Source: Streptomyces sp. FIT100
GTDB lineage: Bacteria; Actinomycetota; Actinomycetes; Streptomycetales; Streptomycetaceae
Assembly (NCBI RefSeq): GCF_024584805.1
Contig: NZ_CP075715.1
Location: 7,473,526 to 7,537,525 of the forward strand
DNA length: 64,000 nucleotides
Direction: 5' to 3'
This document shows positions 26,546 through 35,829 of the stretch, piece by piece. Within the stretch, counting starts at the first letter, position 1, and each line of letters starts with the position of its first letter. Made by a program: the position numbers and the translations under genes. The notes under the pieces are model-generated. The model did not search any database, was not told where the DNA came from, and was given only the letters and a program-made list of their open reading frames with translations.

Positions 26546-29419
26546 ATGAGCCGAGCCGCCGCCGTGCCCCGACCCCCGACCCGGCCCCGTCTGTTGCGCA
26601 CCGCCGCCATCGGCGCGATGGTGGCGGGAGCCCTCGCCGTGACGCTCCCGCCCCCCGCCTTCGCCGCGACGCTGCTCCCCAACGGCGACTTCGAGCAGGT
26701 GGCCGCCGACGGCCTCCCGGTGGGCTGGGGCCCGTGGAAGCCGGTGGGCGACGGCACCATAGCCGTCCGCGACGGGGCGGGACCCGACGGCAGCAAGGCT
26801 CTGGAGCTCACCGGCAACTCGCCCGACGACCGCACCGCCGTGAGCCGCCGCATCACCAACCCGGGCCCGGGAAAGGTGCAGTTCTTCCGCGTCGACCTCG
26901 ACGTCAAGGCCGAGAACGTCGCCGGCTATGCCGCGGCGGTCAGGGTGCAGTACGTGGGCGGCGGTGTGCCCCTCAGCCTCGTCGGCCGCACATCGGGGAC
27001 GCACGACTGGAAGCACGTCGCGGCGTACGTGTCCGCCCCCGCCGGCACCACCGAGCTGTCGGTCGAGCCGATGCTGGACGGCGCGAGCGGCCGCTACCTC
27101 GTCGACAACCTCACCATCGAGCCGGTCGACATCGCCGGGGTGGTCGGCGCGAGCCCCCAGCCCACCGGTGAGATCGAGCTGACCTGGAACATGAGCGGAC
27201 TCGCCTCGACGCCCGAGAGCTACGAGATCCACCGCTCCGCCGACCCCGGCTTCACCCCGTCCGCGGACACCCGCATCCGGACGCTGAAGAGGTTCACCGC
27301 GGCCGAGGACGCCACCACCGCGCCCGGCGCGACCTACGCGTACAAGATCGTCGCCCGGGGCGCCGACGGTGCGCTGCTGGGCACCACCGCGGCCGCCACC
27401 GTGACCGCGCCCGCGGTCTTCGAGGACCAGCAGCAGACCGATGTCCTCTCGGCGACCCGTATCGACGGCCACACCCGCCTGGCCTGGCGGTTCAAGGCCG
27501 GCACCACCGGGACCACCACCGTCTACGCGGGCCGGCGCAAGGTCGGCGTGTACGACGTCGCGGCAGGCGGGGTCACCCTGCCGGAGTCCCGGCGCAGGGG
27601 TGTGACCGAGTTCTCCGTCGTACGCGACGGCCGGACCGTCGCCACCGCCTCCCTGGGCAGCCTCCAGCACCCGCGCGGCGAGGCCACCCGCGAGCGCATC
27701 GCCGACGCCCGCGCGGCGGTGAGCAGGCCGGGCACCCCGCAGGAGCTGTGGAAGAAGCTCCTCGAACGCGTCACCGCCGGCCCCTCCGCCTACGCCGGCA
27801 GCGTCTACGCCCAGAACTGCGTCTGGGGCAGCGAAGCGGCGCTCGCCCACCAGATCACCGGCGATGCGGCCCATGCGCAGAAAGCCTTCGACGGGTTCGT
27901 CGTCTCCGAGGCCAACCTGCCCTACCTGACCACCTCCAACCTCCTCGAATCGGCCAACTGCATCGTCCGTCTCGCCCAGATCTACGACTGGTCCTACACA
28001 GCCTGGACCGAGGAGCAGCGCGCCCGGGCACGCGACGGCTTCCACCGTGCCGAGGCGTTCTTCGAGGTCGGCCACCACCCCAACATCGACTGGCCGGACA
28101 AGGCGTCCAACTGGACCTCGGTGATCCGCGGCGCAGAGCTGGCCATGCAGCTGGCGGTGCGCGGCGACGGCGACTTCGACCTGAGGGAGCGCCGTATCGC
28201 CGACCTCACCGACCAGGTGCGCCGCCATCTCGACTCCGCCTACTCCGACACCGGCTGGGACCAGGAAGGTCTCGACTACCTCAGCTACGGCCTCTCCATC
28301 AGCGCCCCGGCGATCAACGCCTCGCTGGACGCCGGAATCGACGCGCTGGGCACGTCCTGGAAGCGCCCGCGGTTCGGCGCGCTGCTCATGCACAGCCTCT
28401 CCCTGCGCGAGAAGACCGACCGCCTCCAGTGGGGCGTCGGCTCCCCGCAGGGCGGCGTCGCCATCGCCCCGCTGTTCTTCCCGACCGTGCCGAGGGAGCA
28501 GCTGCCGGCGTACCTGTGGCACTTCGAGCGCACCATCGGAGCCACCGGCAGCACCCCCATGCTCGCGAGCTCCCAGGCATGGGCCGCGATCCTGTACTGG
28601 CCGAAGGGCGTCACCCCGCGCGACCCGGACCAGGGCCCCCGTGCCGTACGCTCCGCGCTGCTCGACGACCACGGCGGCGCGTACCAGTTCCGCAGCCGCT
28701 ACCAGGACCGGGACGACGTCCTGGTCGGACTGACCAACCGCAACCAGAGCCATCTCGGCTGGAACGGCTACGAGACCTTCGGGCTCAGCCTGATCAGCCA
28801 CGACGCCACCTGGGCCCGCCAGCCCGCCAAGGACCTGACGAAGCGGGAGCTCCTCTCCAAGCCGCTCATCGACGGTCGGCCCGAACGGCGCAGCGTCACC
28901 AACGACGACTCGCCCGGCAGGGGCGAGACGCTCGCGTCCCACGCCTACGAGGGGCAGGGCGGCGGCTTCGTCTCCCTCGACGGGCACCTCAACTACGAGG
29001 TGGCCACGGCCCGGCGCGACATCGCCGTGGACCTGCGCCCCGTCGGGGGCGCGGACTCGGTGATCGCGGTCCACGACACGTTCGCCGACACCGCCGCGCA
29101 CCGCTACGACTGGCAGCTCGCCCCGGAGGCGGGCGTCACCATCACCCACGGCGAGACCGAGAACGGCGCCACGACCTTCCTCTTCCGCAAGGGCGACAGC
29201 TGGCTCAAGGGGTGGGTGCTCGACCCCGACGGCGCCGAACTCTCCGTCGACAAGGGCGCCTTCCGGGTCACGCGCACCGGCACGGACGCGGACTTCCGCA
29301 TCGTCCTGGCCGTCGGCACAGGCACTGCGCCCACCGCCACGCCCACCGCCGACGGCGCCGGCCTGACGCTGGGTGACACGACCTACGACCTCGACCACCT
29401 GGACCGACTGCGGCCCTAG
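26546..29419 (+). CDS. Secreted heparinase II/III-like polysaccharide lyase (paralogue 2)
   Basis: 957-aa secreted protein starting at ATG 26546 (GGAG upstream). It has the same architecture as the gene at 15003-17789: signal peptide to AFAA, jelly-roll domain (NGDFEQVAADGLPVGW), FN3-like domain, alpha/alpha barrel with DWPDKASNW and DTGWDQEGLDY, and beta-sheet domain with DDHGGAYQFRSRYQDRDD, ending GDTTYDLDHLD. It differs by inserts near AYAGSVYAQNCVWG and ERRSVTNDDSPGRG. The two enzymes probably share or complement a substrate. The TAG stop is part of a CTAG at which a mobile element has inserted. Confidence 0.83.
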   Translation: MSRAAAVPRPPTRPRLLRTAAIGAMVAGALAVTLPPPAFAATLLPNGDFEQVAADGLPVGWGPWKPVGDGTIAVRDGAGPDGSKALELTGNSPDDRTAVSRRITNPGPGKVQFFRVDLDVKAENVAGYAAAVRVQYVGGGVPLSLVGRTSGTHDWKHVAAYVSAPAGTTELSVEPMLDGASGRYLVDNLTIEPVDIAGVVGASPQPTGEIELTWNMSGLASTPESYEIHRSADPGFTPSADTRIRTLKRFTAAEDATTAPGATYAYKIVARGADGALLGTTAAATVTAPAVFEDQQQTDVLSATRIDGHTRLAWRFKAGTTGTTTVYAGRRKVGVYDVAAGGVTLPESRRRGVTEFSVVRDGRTVATASLGSLQHPRGEATRERIADARAAVSRPGTPQELWKKLLERVTAGPSAYAGSVYAQNCVWGSEAALAHQITGDAAHAQKAFDGFVVSEANLPYLTTSNLLESANCIVRLAQIYDWSYTAWTEEQRARARDGFHRAEAFFEVGHHPNIDWPDKASNWTSVIRGAELAMQLAVRGDGDFDLRERRIADLTDQVRRHLDSAYSDTGWDQEGLDYLSYGLSISAPAINASLDAGIDALGTSWKRPRFGALLMHSLSLREKTDRLQWGVGSPQGGVAIAPLFFPTVPREQLPAYLWHFERTIGATGSTPMLASSQAWAAILYWPKGVTPRDPDQGPRAVRSALLDDHGGAYQFRSRYQDRDDVLVGLTNRNQSHLGWNGYETFGLSLISHDATWARQPAKDLTKRELLSKPLIDGRPERRSVTNDDSPGRGETLASHAYEGQGGGFVSLDGHLNYEVATARRDIAVDLRPVGGADSVIAVHDTFADTAAHRYDWQLAPEAGVTITHGETENGATTFLFRKGDSWLKGWVLDPDGAELSVDKGAFRVTRTGTDADFRIVLAVGTGTAPTATPTADGAGLTLGDTTYDLDHLDRLRP

Positions 29420-29659
29420 GCCGTGTCTGACAAATCCCGCCTGGCGCGCGATGCCCGGCACGCTCCCCCAGAGCTCGCGCCTGGGAGGTGCCCCCACCCC
29501 CGTAGCCCTTCGGGCACGGGAGGTGCCCCCACGCTGCGTTGTCGGAGTCATCCGAGTACGTCCAGTACGAGGATGATCCTCCGCCTTGCGGTTGCACGCA
29601 CCGGACGCCGCGCACCCCGCCCTGCGGGCGGACGGCGCCATTTGTCAGACACGGCCTGG
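29416..29659. mobile_element. MITE-like element, copy A (TGTCTGAC type)
   Basis: A 236-bp non-coding element (29420-29655) with 18-bp inverted ends (AGGCCGTGTCTGACAAAT at 29418 and its complement ending 29657). The left flank is CTAG (29416-29419), the right flank CTGG, a one-base-decayed duplication. The interior holds hairpins such as CCCGTAGCCCTTCGGGCACG. It supplies no gene and lies between the lyase stop and the GH95 start, so it occupies the GH95 promoter region. Confidence 0.85.
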
Positions 29660-29700
29660 GCGGTGTCCGACGTCCGTCTCCGTACGCACAGAAGGCAACG

Positions 29701-31977
29701 ATGACAACATCCCGACTCACCCTCCAGGACACCGGACAGGAAGCCCGGGACTCCGGACAGGCACCCGCCGGCCAGGTCGTCGCCGCCGACCCCGCCGCGT
29801 GGCGGAAGGTGCTCGCCGACGCCGACATGGTGTGGCAGCGCATGCCGGGGACCTGGTACGAGGGCCCTTTCCTCGGCAACGCCCTGCTCGGCTCCGCCGT
29901 GTACGCCGAACCCGGTGCGAACGCCGTGCGCTTCACCGTTCAGCACAGTGAAGTGCAGGACCACCGGCCGGAGTTCGGCGCACTGTTCGGCCTCGCCCGG
30001 CTCCCCGTCGGCCACTTCACACTGGAACCGGTCGGCACGATCACCGCCGTCGACTGGCGGCTCGGCCTGCACGACGCCGAGCTGGCCGGCACGCTCACCA
30101 CCACGGCGGGCACACTCGCCCTGCGCGCCATGGTGCACAACGACCGCTCGCTGCTGGTGGTCGAGGCGATCCCGTCCCCGGGGGAGGAGGAGTTCCGCTG
30201 GGTCTTCCACCCGGCGGAGGCGGTCAGCCCGCGCACCGCGTTCATCGAACCGCCGGAGGGCTACCGGGCCAATCCGCCCGCGGTCGTCGAGCGCCACGGC
30301 TCGGCCTCCGTGGCCGTGCAGCGGCTGCTCGCGGGCGGCGGCCACGCCACGGCCTGGAGCGAGACCACCGGCGACGGGCTGCGCACGCTGTACGCGGGCA
30401 TCGCCCACTCCTTCCCCGGTTCATCGGCCCGTGACGACGCCCTGCTCAGTGTGGCCCGGGCCGCCGGGACCTGCTACGACCAGCTCCTGCCCGGCCACCG
30501 CGCCTGGTGGAACGCCTACTACCGCAAGAGCTTCCTGTCCGTGCCCGACGCCCGCCTCCAGAGCTTCTACTGGATCCAGCTCTACAAGGCGGCCTCCGCG
30601 GCCCGCGCCGACGCGCCCGTCATGGCGACCTGCGGTCCCTGGCTGGAACCCACACCCTGGCCGGCGACCTGGTGGAACCTCAACGTGCAGTTGGAGTACT
30701 GGCTGATCCACGGCTCCAACCACCTCGAACTCGACGCGCTCACCCGCACGCTGAGCGAGAACCGGTCCGCGCTCGCCGACGCGGTCGCGGAGCCGTACCG
30801 GAGCGACAGCGCCGGCATCGCCCGTACGACGGACACCCGTCTCGACGGCGGCCTCGACGCGGCGAACGGCGGCTATCCGATGGGCGTCCCCGGGCAGGAC
30901 GAGCCCGCGCCCGAGGTCGGCAACCTCACCTGGGCCCTGCACAACGCTTGGCTCAGCTACCGCCACACCATGGACGAGTCGATCCTGCGCGACACCGTCT
31001 TCCCGCTCCTGCGCAGGGCCGTCAACTACTACCTGCACTTCCTCCACCGCGGCTCCGACGGCCGGCTGCACCTGCCCGCCACCTCCTCGCCGGAGTACGG
31101 CGTCAACGCCCCCGACTGCAACTACGACCTGCAACTCCTGCGCTGGGGCTGCGCCACCCTCGCCGAATCCGCGGAACTGCTCGGCATCGACGACCCGCTG
31201 GCGCCCCGCTGGCGCGAGGTGCTCACCGACCTCGCCCCCTATCCGGTGGACGGCAACGGCCTCATGATCGGCGCGGGCGTCCCCTTCGACCGGTCCCACC
31301 GCCACTACTCCCATCTGCTGGCGATCTACCCCCTGTACGAACTCACCTGGGAGGACCCGGAGCAGCGGGAGCTCATCGAGACCTCCCTGGCCCATTGGAT
31401 CGGCTTCGAGGGCGCGCTCCAGGGCTACAGCTTCACCGGCGCCGCCTCCGTCTGCGCCCAGATGCGGCGGGGCGACGCCGCGTGGGGCCATCTCAGCGAG
31501 CTGCTCGACCGTTTCGTGAAGCCCAACACCATGTACGAGGAGTCCGGCCCGGTCATCGAGACGCCGCTGTCGGCCGCCCAGTCCCTGCACGACATGGTCT
31601 GCCAGAGTTGGGGCGGGGTGATCCGGGTCCTCCCCGCGATCCCCGCCGCATGGCAGGACGTGACCGTGCACGATTTCCGCACCCAGGGCGCCTTCCTGCT
31701 CAGCGCCTCGCGCCGGGGCGGCCGCACCCGCTGGGTGCGTCTGCACAGCGAGGCGGGGGCGCCGTGCACCGTCGAGACCGGGATCGCGCGCCCGCTGACC
31801 GTGGTCGACGGCGAGGGGCGGCCGCTGCCCTGGGCCGACCTGGGCGACGGGAGGATCCGGATCCCGCTGGCGCCCGGCGGCGAGGCCCTGATCCATCCCG
31901 AGGGGGAGCACCCCGACCTCTCCGTCACCCCGGTCGAACCCGATGCCCGGGGCCCGCGCTGGGGGTTGCCCGCCTGA
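29701..31977 (+). CDS. GH95-type alpha-L-fucosidase (cytosolic)
   Basis: 758-aa cytosolic glycosidase; start ATG 29701 with GAAGG. The N-terminal beta-sandwich (GPFLGNALLGSAVYAEPG) is followed by an alpha/alpha barrel with WNLNVQLEYW (the paired asparagines of GH95), TSSPEYGVN (the acid glutamate in SPE) and HRHYSHLLAIYPLYE. The C-terminal part has QSWGGVIRVLPAIPAAW, typical of the family. Expected to cleave alpha-1,2-fucose; alpha-L-galactosidase is an alternative within GH95. Promoter position is uncertain because a mobile element sits 40 bp upstream. Confidence 0.85.
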   Translation: MTTSRLTLQDTGQEARDSGQAPAGQVVAADPAAWRKVLADADMVWQRMPGTWYEGPFLGNALLGSAVYAEPGANAVRFTVQHSEVQDHRPEFGALFGLARLPVGHFTLEPVGTITAVDWRLGLHDAELAGTLTTTAGTLALRAMVHNDRSLLVVEAIPSPGEEEFRWVFHPAEAVSPRTAFIEPPEGYRANPPAVVERHGSASVAVQRLLAGGGHATAWSETTGDGLRTLYAGIAHSFPGSSARDDALLSVARAAGTCYDQLLPGHRAWWNAYYRKSFLSVPDARLQSFYWIQLYKAASAARADAPVMATCGPWLEPTPWPATWWNLNVQLEYWLIHGSNHLELDALTRTLSENRSALADAVAEPYRSDSAGIARTTDTRLDGGLDAANGGYPMGVPGQDEPAPEVGNLTWALHNAWLSYRHTMDESILRDTVFPLLRRAVNYYLHFLHRGSDGRLHLPATSSPEYGVNAPDCNYDLQLLRWGCATLAESAELLGIDDPLAPRWREVLTDLAPYPVDGNGLMIGAGVPFDRSHRHYSHLLAIYPLYELTWEDPEQRELIETSLAHWIGFEGALQGYSFTGAASVCAQMRRGDAAWGHLSELLDRFVKPNTMYEESGPVIETPLSAAQSLHDMVCQSWGGVIRVLPAIPAAWQDVTVHDFRTQGAFLLSASRRGGRTRWVRLHSEAGAPCTVETGIARPLTVVDGEGRPLPWADLGDGRIRIPLAPGGEALIHPEGEHPDLSVTPVEPDARGPRWGLPA

Positions 31978-32030
31978 CATACACGGAGCGCACGACGCAC
32001 GCCAGCGATCGGATCTATCGACGCACAAAT

Positions 32031-32048
32031 GTCCAAGCGGACTTGGAC
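32031..32048. promoter_or_regulatory. Inverted repeat upstream of GH20
   Basis: GTCCAAG-CGGA-CTTGGAC (7-bp perfect arms, 4-bp centre) lies 26 bp upstream of the candidate -35. Probably an operator. It does not match the DasR consensus often found at hexosaminidase genes. Confidence 0.45.
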
Positions 32049-32074
32049 GTTCTGCACACGTTCCGGCCCACATC

Positions 32075-32104
32075 TTGACCTGCGCCGGGGTCCGCGGATT
32101 GGAT
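32075..32104 (+). promoter_or_regulatory. Candidate promoter of the GH20/GH29 pair
   Basis: TTGACC (32075-32080) and TTGGAT (32099-32104), 18 bp apart, 32 bp before the GH20 start. The -10 is a weak match. Confidence 0.45.
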
Positions 32105-32136
32105 CGGCAGTCGGTCATCCGGGGGTTAGAGATCCG

Positions 32137-34074
32137 ATGACTGAACTCATGTACCCCGCTCCGATGGGACTTGCAGTGCTACGCAGACGATCCATCTCCC
32201 GGCTGTTGGGCGCCATGGCGGCTGCCCTGCTGCTGATCACGGGACCGGCACCGGGCGCCGCCGGGGCCACGGCCGAAGCGGACGCGGCGACCTCCGCATC
32301 CGCACCGCCGGCCATCGTCCCCGCCCTGGACAACTGGACACCCGGGAAGGGGAGCTTCGCCTTCGGTCGGCACACCCGCCTCGTCGCGGACCCGCGCGAC
32401 ATCGGCGCACGGCGCGTCGCCGCCACCCTCGCGGGCGACCTGCGCGCCGCCGGTCACGGCACCGTGCCCGTCGCCGACGGAGGCGCACGTACCGGCGACA
32501 TCGTTGTCTCCGTCGCACCCGCACGGAAGAAGAGCCTGGGCGCCGAGGGGTACGAGCTGACGGCGGGCCGCACCGCCGCCATCACCGGAGCCACCGAGGC
32601 CGGTGCCTTCTACGGCACCCGCACGCTCCTCCAACTCCTCGCCGCGGACGCCCGGATACCGGCCGGGCGCACCGTGGACGTGCCGCAGTACGCCGAGCGC
32701 GGCGTCGGCGTGTGCGCCTGCTACATCCACATCACCCCCGACTGGCTGGAGAACCTCGTACGCGACATGGCGTACAACAAGCTCAACCAGCTGCTCCTCG
32801 AACTGAAGGTGAAGAGCGAGGCCCATCCCGAGGCCAACACCTGGGGCTACTACACCAGGGACGAGATCCGGGCGCTCGTCGCACTCGGCGAGAAGTACCA
32901 CGTCACCGTCATCCCGGAGATCAACTCCCCGGGGCACATGGACCCGTGGATCGAGAACCGGCCCGACCTCCAGCTCACCGACAGCGACGGCAAGCCCCAG
33001 CCGTCCCGCCTCGACGTGACCGCCCCCGAGGCGTTCGCCTACTACACCTCGCTCATCGACGAGTACGCCGAGGTCTTCACCTCCCGCGCCTGGCACATGG
33101 GCGCCGACGAGTACATGCTCGGCTCGGACTTCGCCAAGTACCCGCACGTCCTTGAGTACGCACGCGAGAAGTACGGCCCTGACGCCACCCCGCAGGACGC
33201 CTTCATCGACTTCGTCAACCGCGTCCACGACTACGCCGCCGCCAAGGGCAAGCGGCTGCGCATCTGGAACGACGGACTCACCGGCGACCACACCGTGCCC
33301 GTCAGAGCCGGTACGACCGTTGAGCACTGGCTGAACGTGAAGACCAAGCCGAGCGAACTCCTCGCCCAGGGCTACCCCGTGCTCAACGCCTCGTACTCGC
33401 TGTACCTGATCCGCGGCGGCTTCCACATGAACACCAGGTCGCTCTACGAGCAGCAGTGGGACCCGCGCAGCTTCGAGGGCGAGAAGGTCGCCTCCCGCGA
33501 CGGCATCACCGGAGCGAAGATCAGCCTCTGGCCGGACAACGGGCGCGGCAACACCGAGAACGAGGTCGCCGCGGGCATGTACCTGCCGCTGCGCTACCTT
33601 GCCCAGACCACCTGGGGCACCCCGAACCCCGACGCGACCTACGACGCCTTCACCGCCCGCGCCGAGGCCGCGGGCCACGCCCCCGGATGGCGCGACCTGA
33701 CCCGGCTGCCGGTCGCCGAGGGCACGTACACCCTGCGCGACAGCAAGGGGCGGCTCGCCCCCGCCGACTGGCGGATCAGCCGCACCGCCGACGGCTACGC
33801 CACGCTGACGTCCGCGGCCGGCGGCCGCTGCGCCGAGACCCGCAGCGGCCGGCTCACCCTGAACGTCCCGCTCCAGCCCGGCACCCCGGTCACCGAGGAG
33901 ACCTGCGCGGCGTCCAACACGCTCCAGCGCTGGCAGCTCACCGAGGTCCCCGGCGGTTACCGCCTCACCAACGCCATCACGCAGATGGCCGTCCACGTCA
34001 CCGAGGACGGCCGGATGGTGCAGTACCCGGCCGACCAGCAGCCGCCCGCCGTATGGCGCCTGGACCCCCACTGA
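32137..34074 (+). CDS. Secreted GH20 beta-N-acetylhexosaminidase
   Basis: 645-aa secreted exo-glycosidase. A hydrophobic signal segment near residues 15-48 ends at AAGA. Domains: GH20b alpha/beta domain, then the barrel with HMGADEY (catalytic Asp-Glu pair), INSPGHMDPW and VEHWLN. A C-terminal beta-trefoil-like stretch with a Q-x-W motif (LQRWQLTEVPGG) suggests a ricin-type glycan-binding domain. Start ATG 32137 is chosen for frame and distance from the promoter; ATG 32149 or 32164 are alternatives. It is followed after 17 bp by GH29. Removes terminal GlcNAc or GalNAc; a lacto-N-biosidase is possible. Confidence 0.88.
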   Translation: MTELMYPAPMGLAVLRRRSISRLLGAMAAALLLITGPAPGAAGATAEADAATSASAPPAIVPALDNWTPGKGSFAFGRHTRLVADPRDIGARRVAATLAGDLRAAGHGTVPVADGGARTGDIVVSVAPARKKSLGAEGYELTAGRTAAITGATEAGAFYGTRTLLQLLAADARIPAGRTVDVPQYAERGVGVCACYIHITPDWLENLVRDMAYNKLNQLLLELKVKSEAHPEANTWGYYTRDEIRALVALGEKYHVTVIPEINSPGHMDPWIENRPDLQLTDSDGKPQPSRLDVTAPEAFAYYTSLIDEYAEVFTSRAWHMGADEYMLGSDFAKYPHVLEYAREKYGPDATPQDAFIDFVNRVHDYAAAKGKRLRIWNDGLTGDHTVPVRAGTTVEHWLNVKTKPSELLAQGYPVLNASYSLYLIRGGFHMNTRSLYEQQWDPRSFEGEKVASRDGITGAKISLWPDNGRGNTENEVAAGMYLPLRYLAQTTWGTPNPDATYDAFTARAEAAGHAPGWRDLTRLPVAEGTYTLRDSKGRLAPADWRISRTADGYATLTSAAGGRCAETRSGRLTLNVPLQPGTPVTEETCAASNTLQRWQLTEVPGGYRLTNAITQMAVHVTEDGRMVQYPADQQPPAVWRLDPH

Positions 34075-34091
34075 CCACGGAGGAACCCCGC

Positions 34092-35726
34092 ATGGCCATC
34101 AGCAGACGCCTCTTCGTCGGCGCGGTCGCCGCGTCCAGCACATCGTTCGCGCTCGCCGCACACTCCGGCACCGCGAACGCGGCACCGGCGGCTTCGGCTC
34201 CGCCCGTGGAGCCGTACTACCGCATCCCCGTCACCACCTCCGACACCCCGGAGGAGCTCGTCGCCAAGGCCGCCCGCGTCCGGCCGACGGAACGCCAGAT
34301 CACCTGGCAGCGCCTGGAGAAGACCGCCTTCCTCCACTTCGGCGTCAACACCTTCACCGGCCTTGAATGGGGCACCGGCGACGAGGACCCTGACGTCTTC
34401 CAGCCGGCGGGCCTCGACACCGACCAGTGGGCGCGGGCGCTGCGCGACGGCGGATTCCGGCTCGCCATCCTCACCGTCAAGCACCACGACGGCTTCGTCC
34501 TGTACCCCTCCCGCCACACCCGGCACAGCGTCGTCTCCAGCAGCTGGCAGGACGGCCGCGGCGACGTGCTGCGCTCCTTCGCCGACTCGATGCGGCGCCA
34601 CGGCATCAAGGTCGGCGTCTACGTCTCCCCGGCCGACGAGAACCAGTACCTGCACGGCGTCTACGCCAACGGCAGCGCCCGCACCGCGCACACCGTCCCG
34701 GCCCTCGTCGAGGGCGACGACCGGGCCGGCGAGGAGCTGCGCACCTTCGAGCTCCAGGCCACCGACTACGGCGCCTACATGCTCAACCAGCTCTACGAGG
34801 TGCTCACCGAGTACGGACCCATCGACGAGGTGTGGTTCGACGGCGCCCAGGGGCGCATCCCCCCGGACAAGGTGGAGCGCTACGACTGGGACAGCTGGTA
34901 CGAACTCGTCCGCACCCTCGCCCCCGACGCGTCGATCGCCGTCTCCGGCCCCGACGTGCGCTGGGTCGGCAACGAGGGCGGTCTCGCGCGCGAGGACGAG
35001 TGGAGCGTCGTGCCGGTCAAGGAGAAGGACTACGGCCGCACCGACTACGCGCTCCACTACGAGGCCGCCGACCAGGGCAGCCGCGCCGCGCTGGTGGAGG
35101 CGCAGCCGCTGGCCCAGTACCTCCAGTGGTGGCCGGCGGAGTGCGACGTGTCCATCAGGCCCGGCTGGTTCTACCACGCCGACCAGCAGCCGAAGACGGT
35201 GGAGCAGCTGACCGACATCTGGTTCCGCTCGGTGGGGCGCAACTCCGTGCTGCTCCTGAACATCCCGCCGGACCAGCAGGGCCGGCTGCCGGACGCGGAC
35301 GTCACGGTCCTGCGGGAGTTCCACGAGCGCACCGGGCGCGAACTGCCCCAGGACCTGGCCCGGTCCGCACGGGCCTGGGGCGACGGCCGACGCCACGGCC
35401 GCGCCGTCGACGGCGACCCGGACACGGCCTGGACCGCTCCGGCGCCCGCGAAGGGCACGCTCACGGTCGACCTCGGCCGCGACCGCACCGTCGACCGGAT
35501 CCGGCTGGCCGAGGACGTACGGCAGGGCCAGCAGGTGGAGTCGGCGGTCGTCGAGGCCCGCACGGACGGCGGCTGGGAGCGGATCGCGGAGGTCGGCACG
35601 ATCGGTGCGAGCCGGATCCTGGCGCTGCCGGCTCCGGTGACGGCCCGTCAGTGGCGGCTGCGGATCCTCGGCTCCCGCGATGCGGCGTCGATCGCCGCCT
35701 TCGAGCTCCACCGCTCGCGGGTGTGA
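34092..35726 (+). CDS. Secreted GH29 alpha-L-fucosidase with C-terminal discoidin-like domain
   Basis: 544-aa secreted enzyme; start ATG 34092 behind GGAGGA. Tat-type signal (ISRRLFVGAVAASS) to about ANA. The sequence LHFGVNTFTGLEWG and VKHHDGFVLYPS resembles the alpha-1,3/4-fucosidase branch of GH29 (subfamily B); EVWFDGAQG carries the likely nucleophile aspartate. The last about 135 residues resemble an F5/8 type C (CBM32-like) domain (DGDPDTAWTAP). Coupled to GH20. The pair would remove Lewis-type fucose and then terminal HexNAc outside the cell. Confidence 0.9.
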   Translation: MAISRRLFVGAVAASSTSFALAAHSGTANAAPAASAPPVEPYYRIPVTTSDTPEELVAKAARVRPTERQITWQRLEKTAFLHFGVNTFTGLEWGTGDEDPDVFQPAGLDTDQWARALRDGGFRLAILTVKHHDGFVLYPSRHTRHSVVSSSWQDGRGDVLRSFADSMRRHGIKVGVYVSPADENQYLHGVYANGSARTAHTVPALVEGDDRAGEELRTFELQATDYGAYMLNQLYEVLTEYGPIDEVWFDGAQGRIPPDKVERYDWDSWYELVRTLAPDASIAVSGPDVRWVGNEGGLAREDEWSVVPVKEKDYGRTDYALHYEAADQGSRAALVEAQPLAQYLQWWPAECDVSIRPGWFYHADQQPKTVEQLTDIWFRSVGRNSVLLLNIPPDQQGRLPDADVTVLREFHERTGRELPQDLARSARAWGDGRRHGRAVDGDPDTAWTAPAPAKGTLTVDLGRDRTVDRIRLAEDVRQGQQVESAVVEARTDGGWERIAEVGTIGASRILALPAPVTARQWRLRILGSRDAASIAAFELHRSRV

Positions 35727-35732
35727 CCGCCG

Positions 35733-35763
35733 AAGGGGCGGGTCCGGTCCGGACCCGCCCCTT
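35733..35763. terminator. Hairpin terminator after GH29
   Basis: Two perfectly complementary 15-nt arms beginning AAGGGGCGGG flank a single base, 7 bp after the GH29 stop. Confidence 0.85.
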
Positions 35764-35829
35764 CAGGCGCCCGGCTTCAGCGCTGCGGCGACGCGGGCGT
35801 CGGACCGTTGAACGGAGCGCGCGGGGCGG

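Noticed and set aside
26441-29641. A 1066-codon open frame on the minus strand
   Set aside because: Fully antisense to the heparinase II/III-like gene, which has a signal peptide, ribosome site and recognisable domains.
29416-29659. Small protein genes within the MITE copies
   Set aside because: The same frames recur in every copy only because the DNA is repeated; they lack ribosome sites and are explained by the structured non-coding element.
32031-32048. DasR operator at the GH20 gene
   Set aside because: The dyad GTCCAAG-N4-CTTGGAC does not fit the DasR-responsive element, so I list it only as an unassigned inverted repeat.
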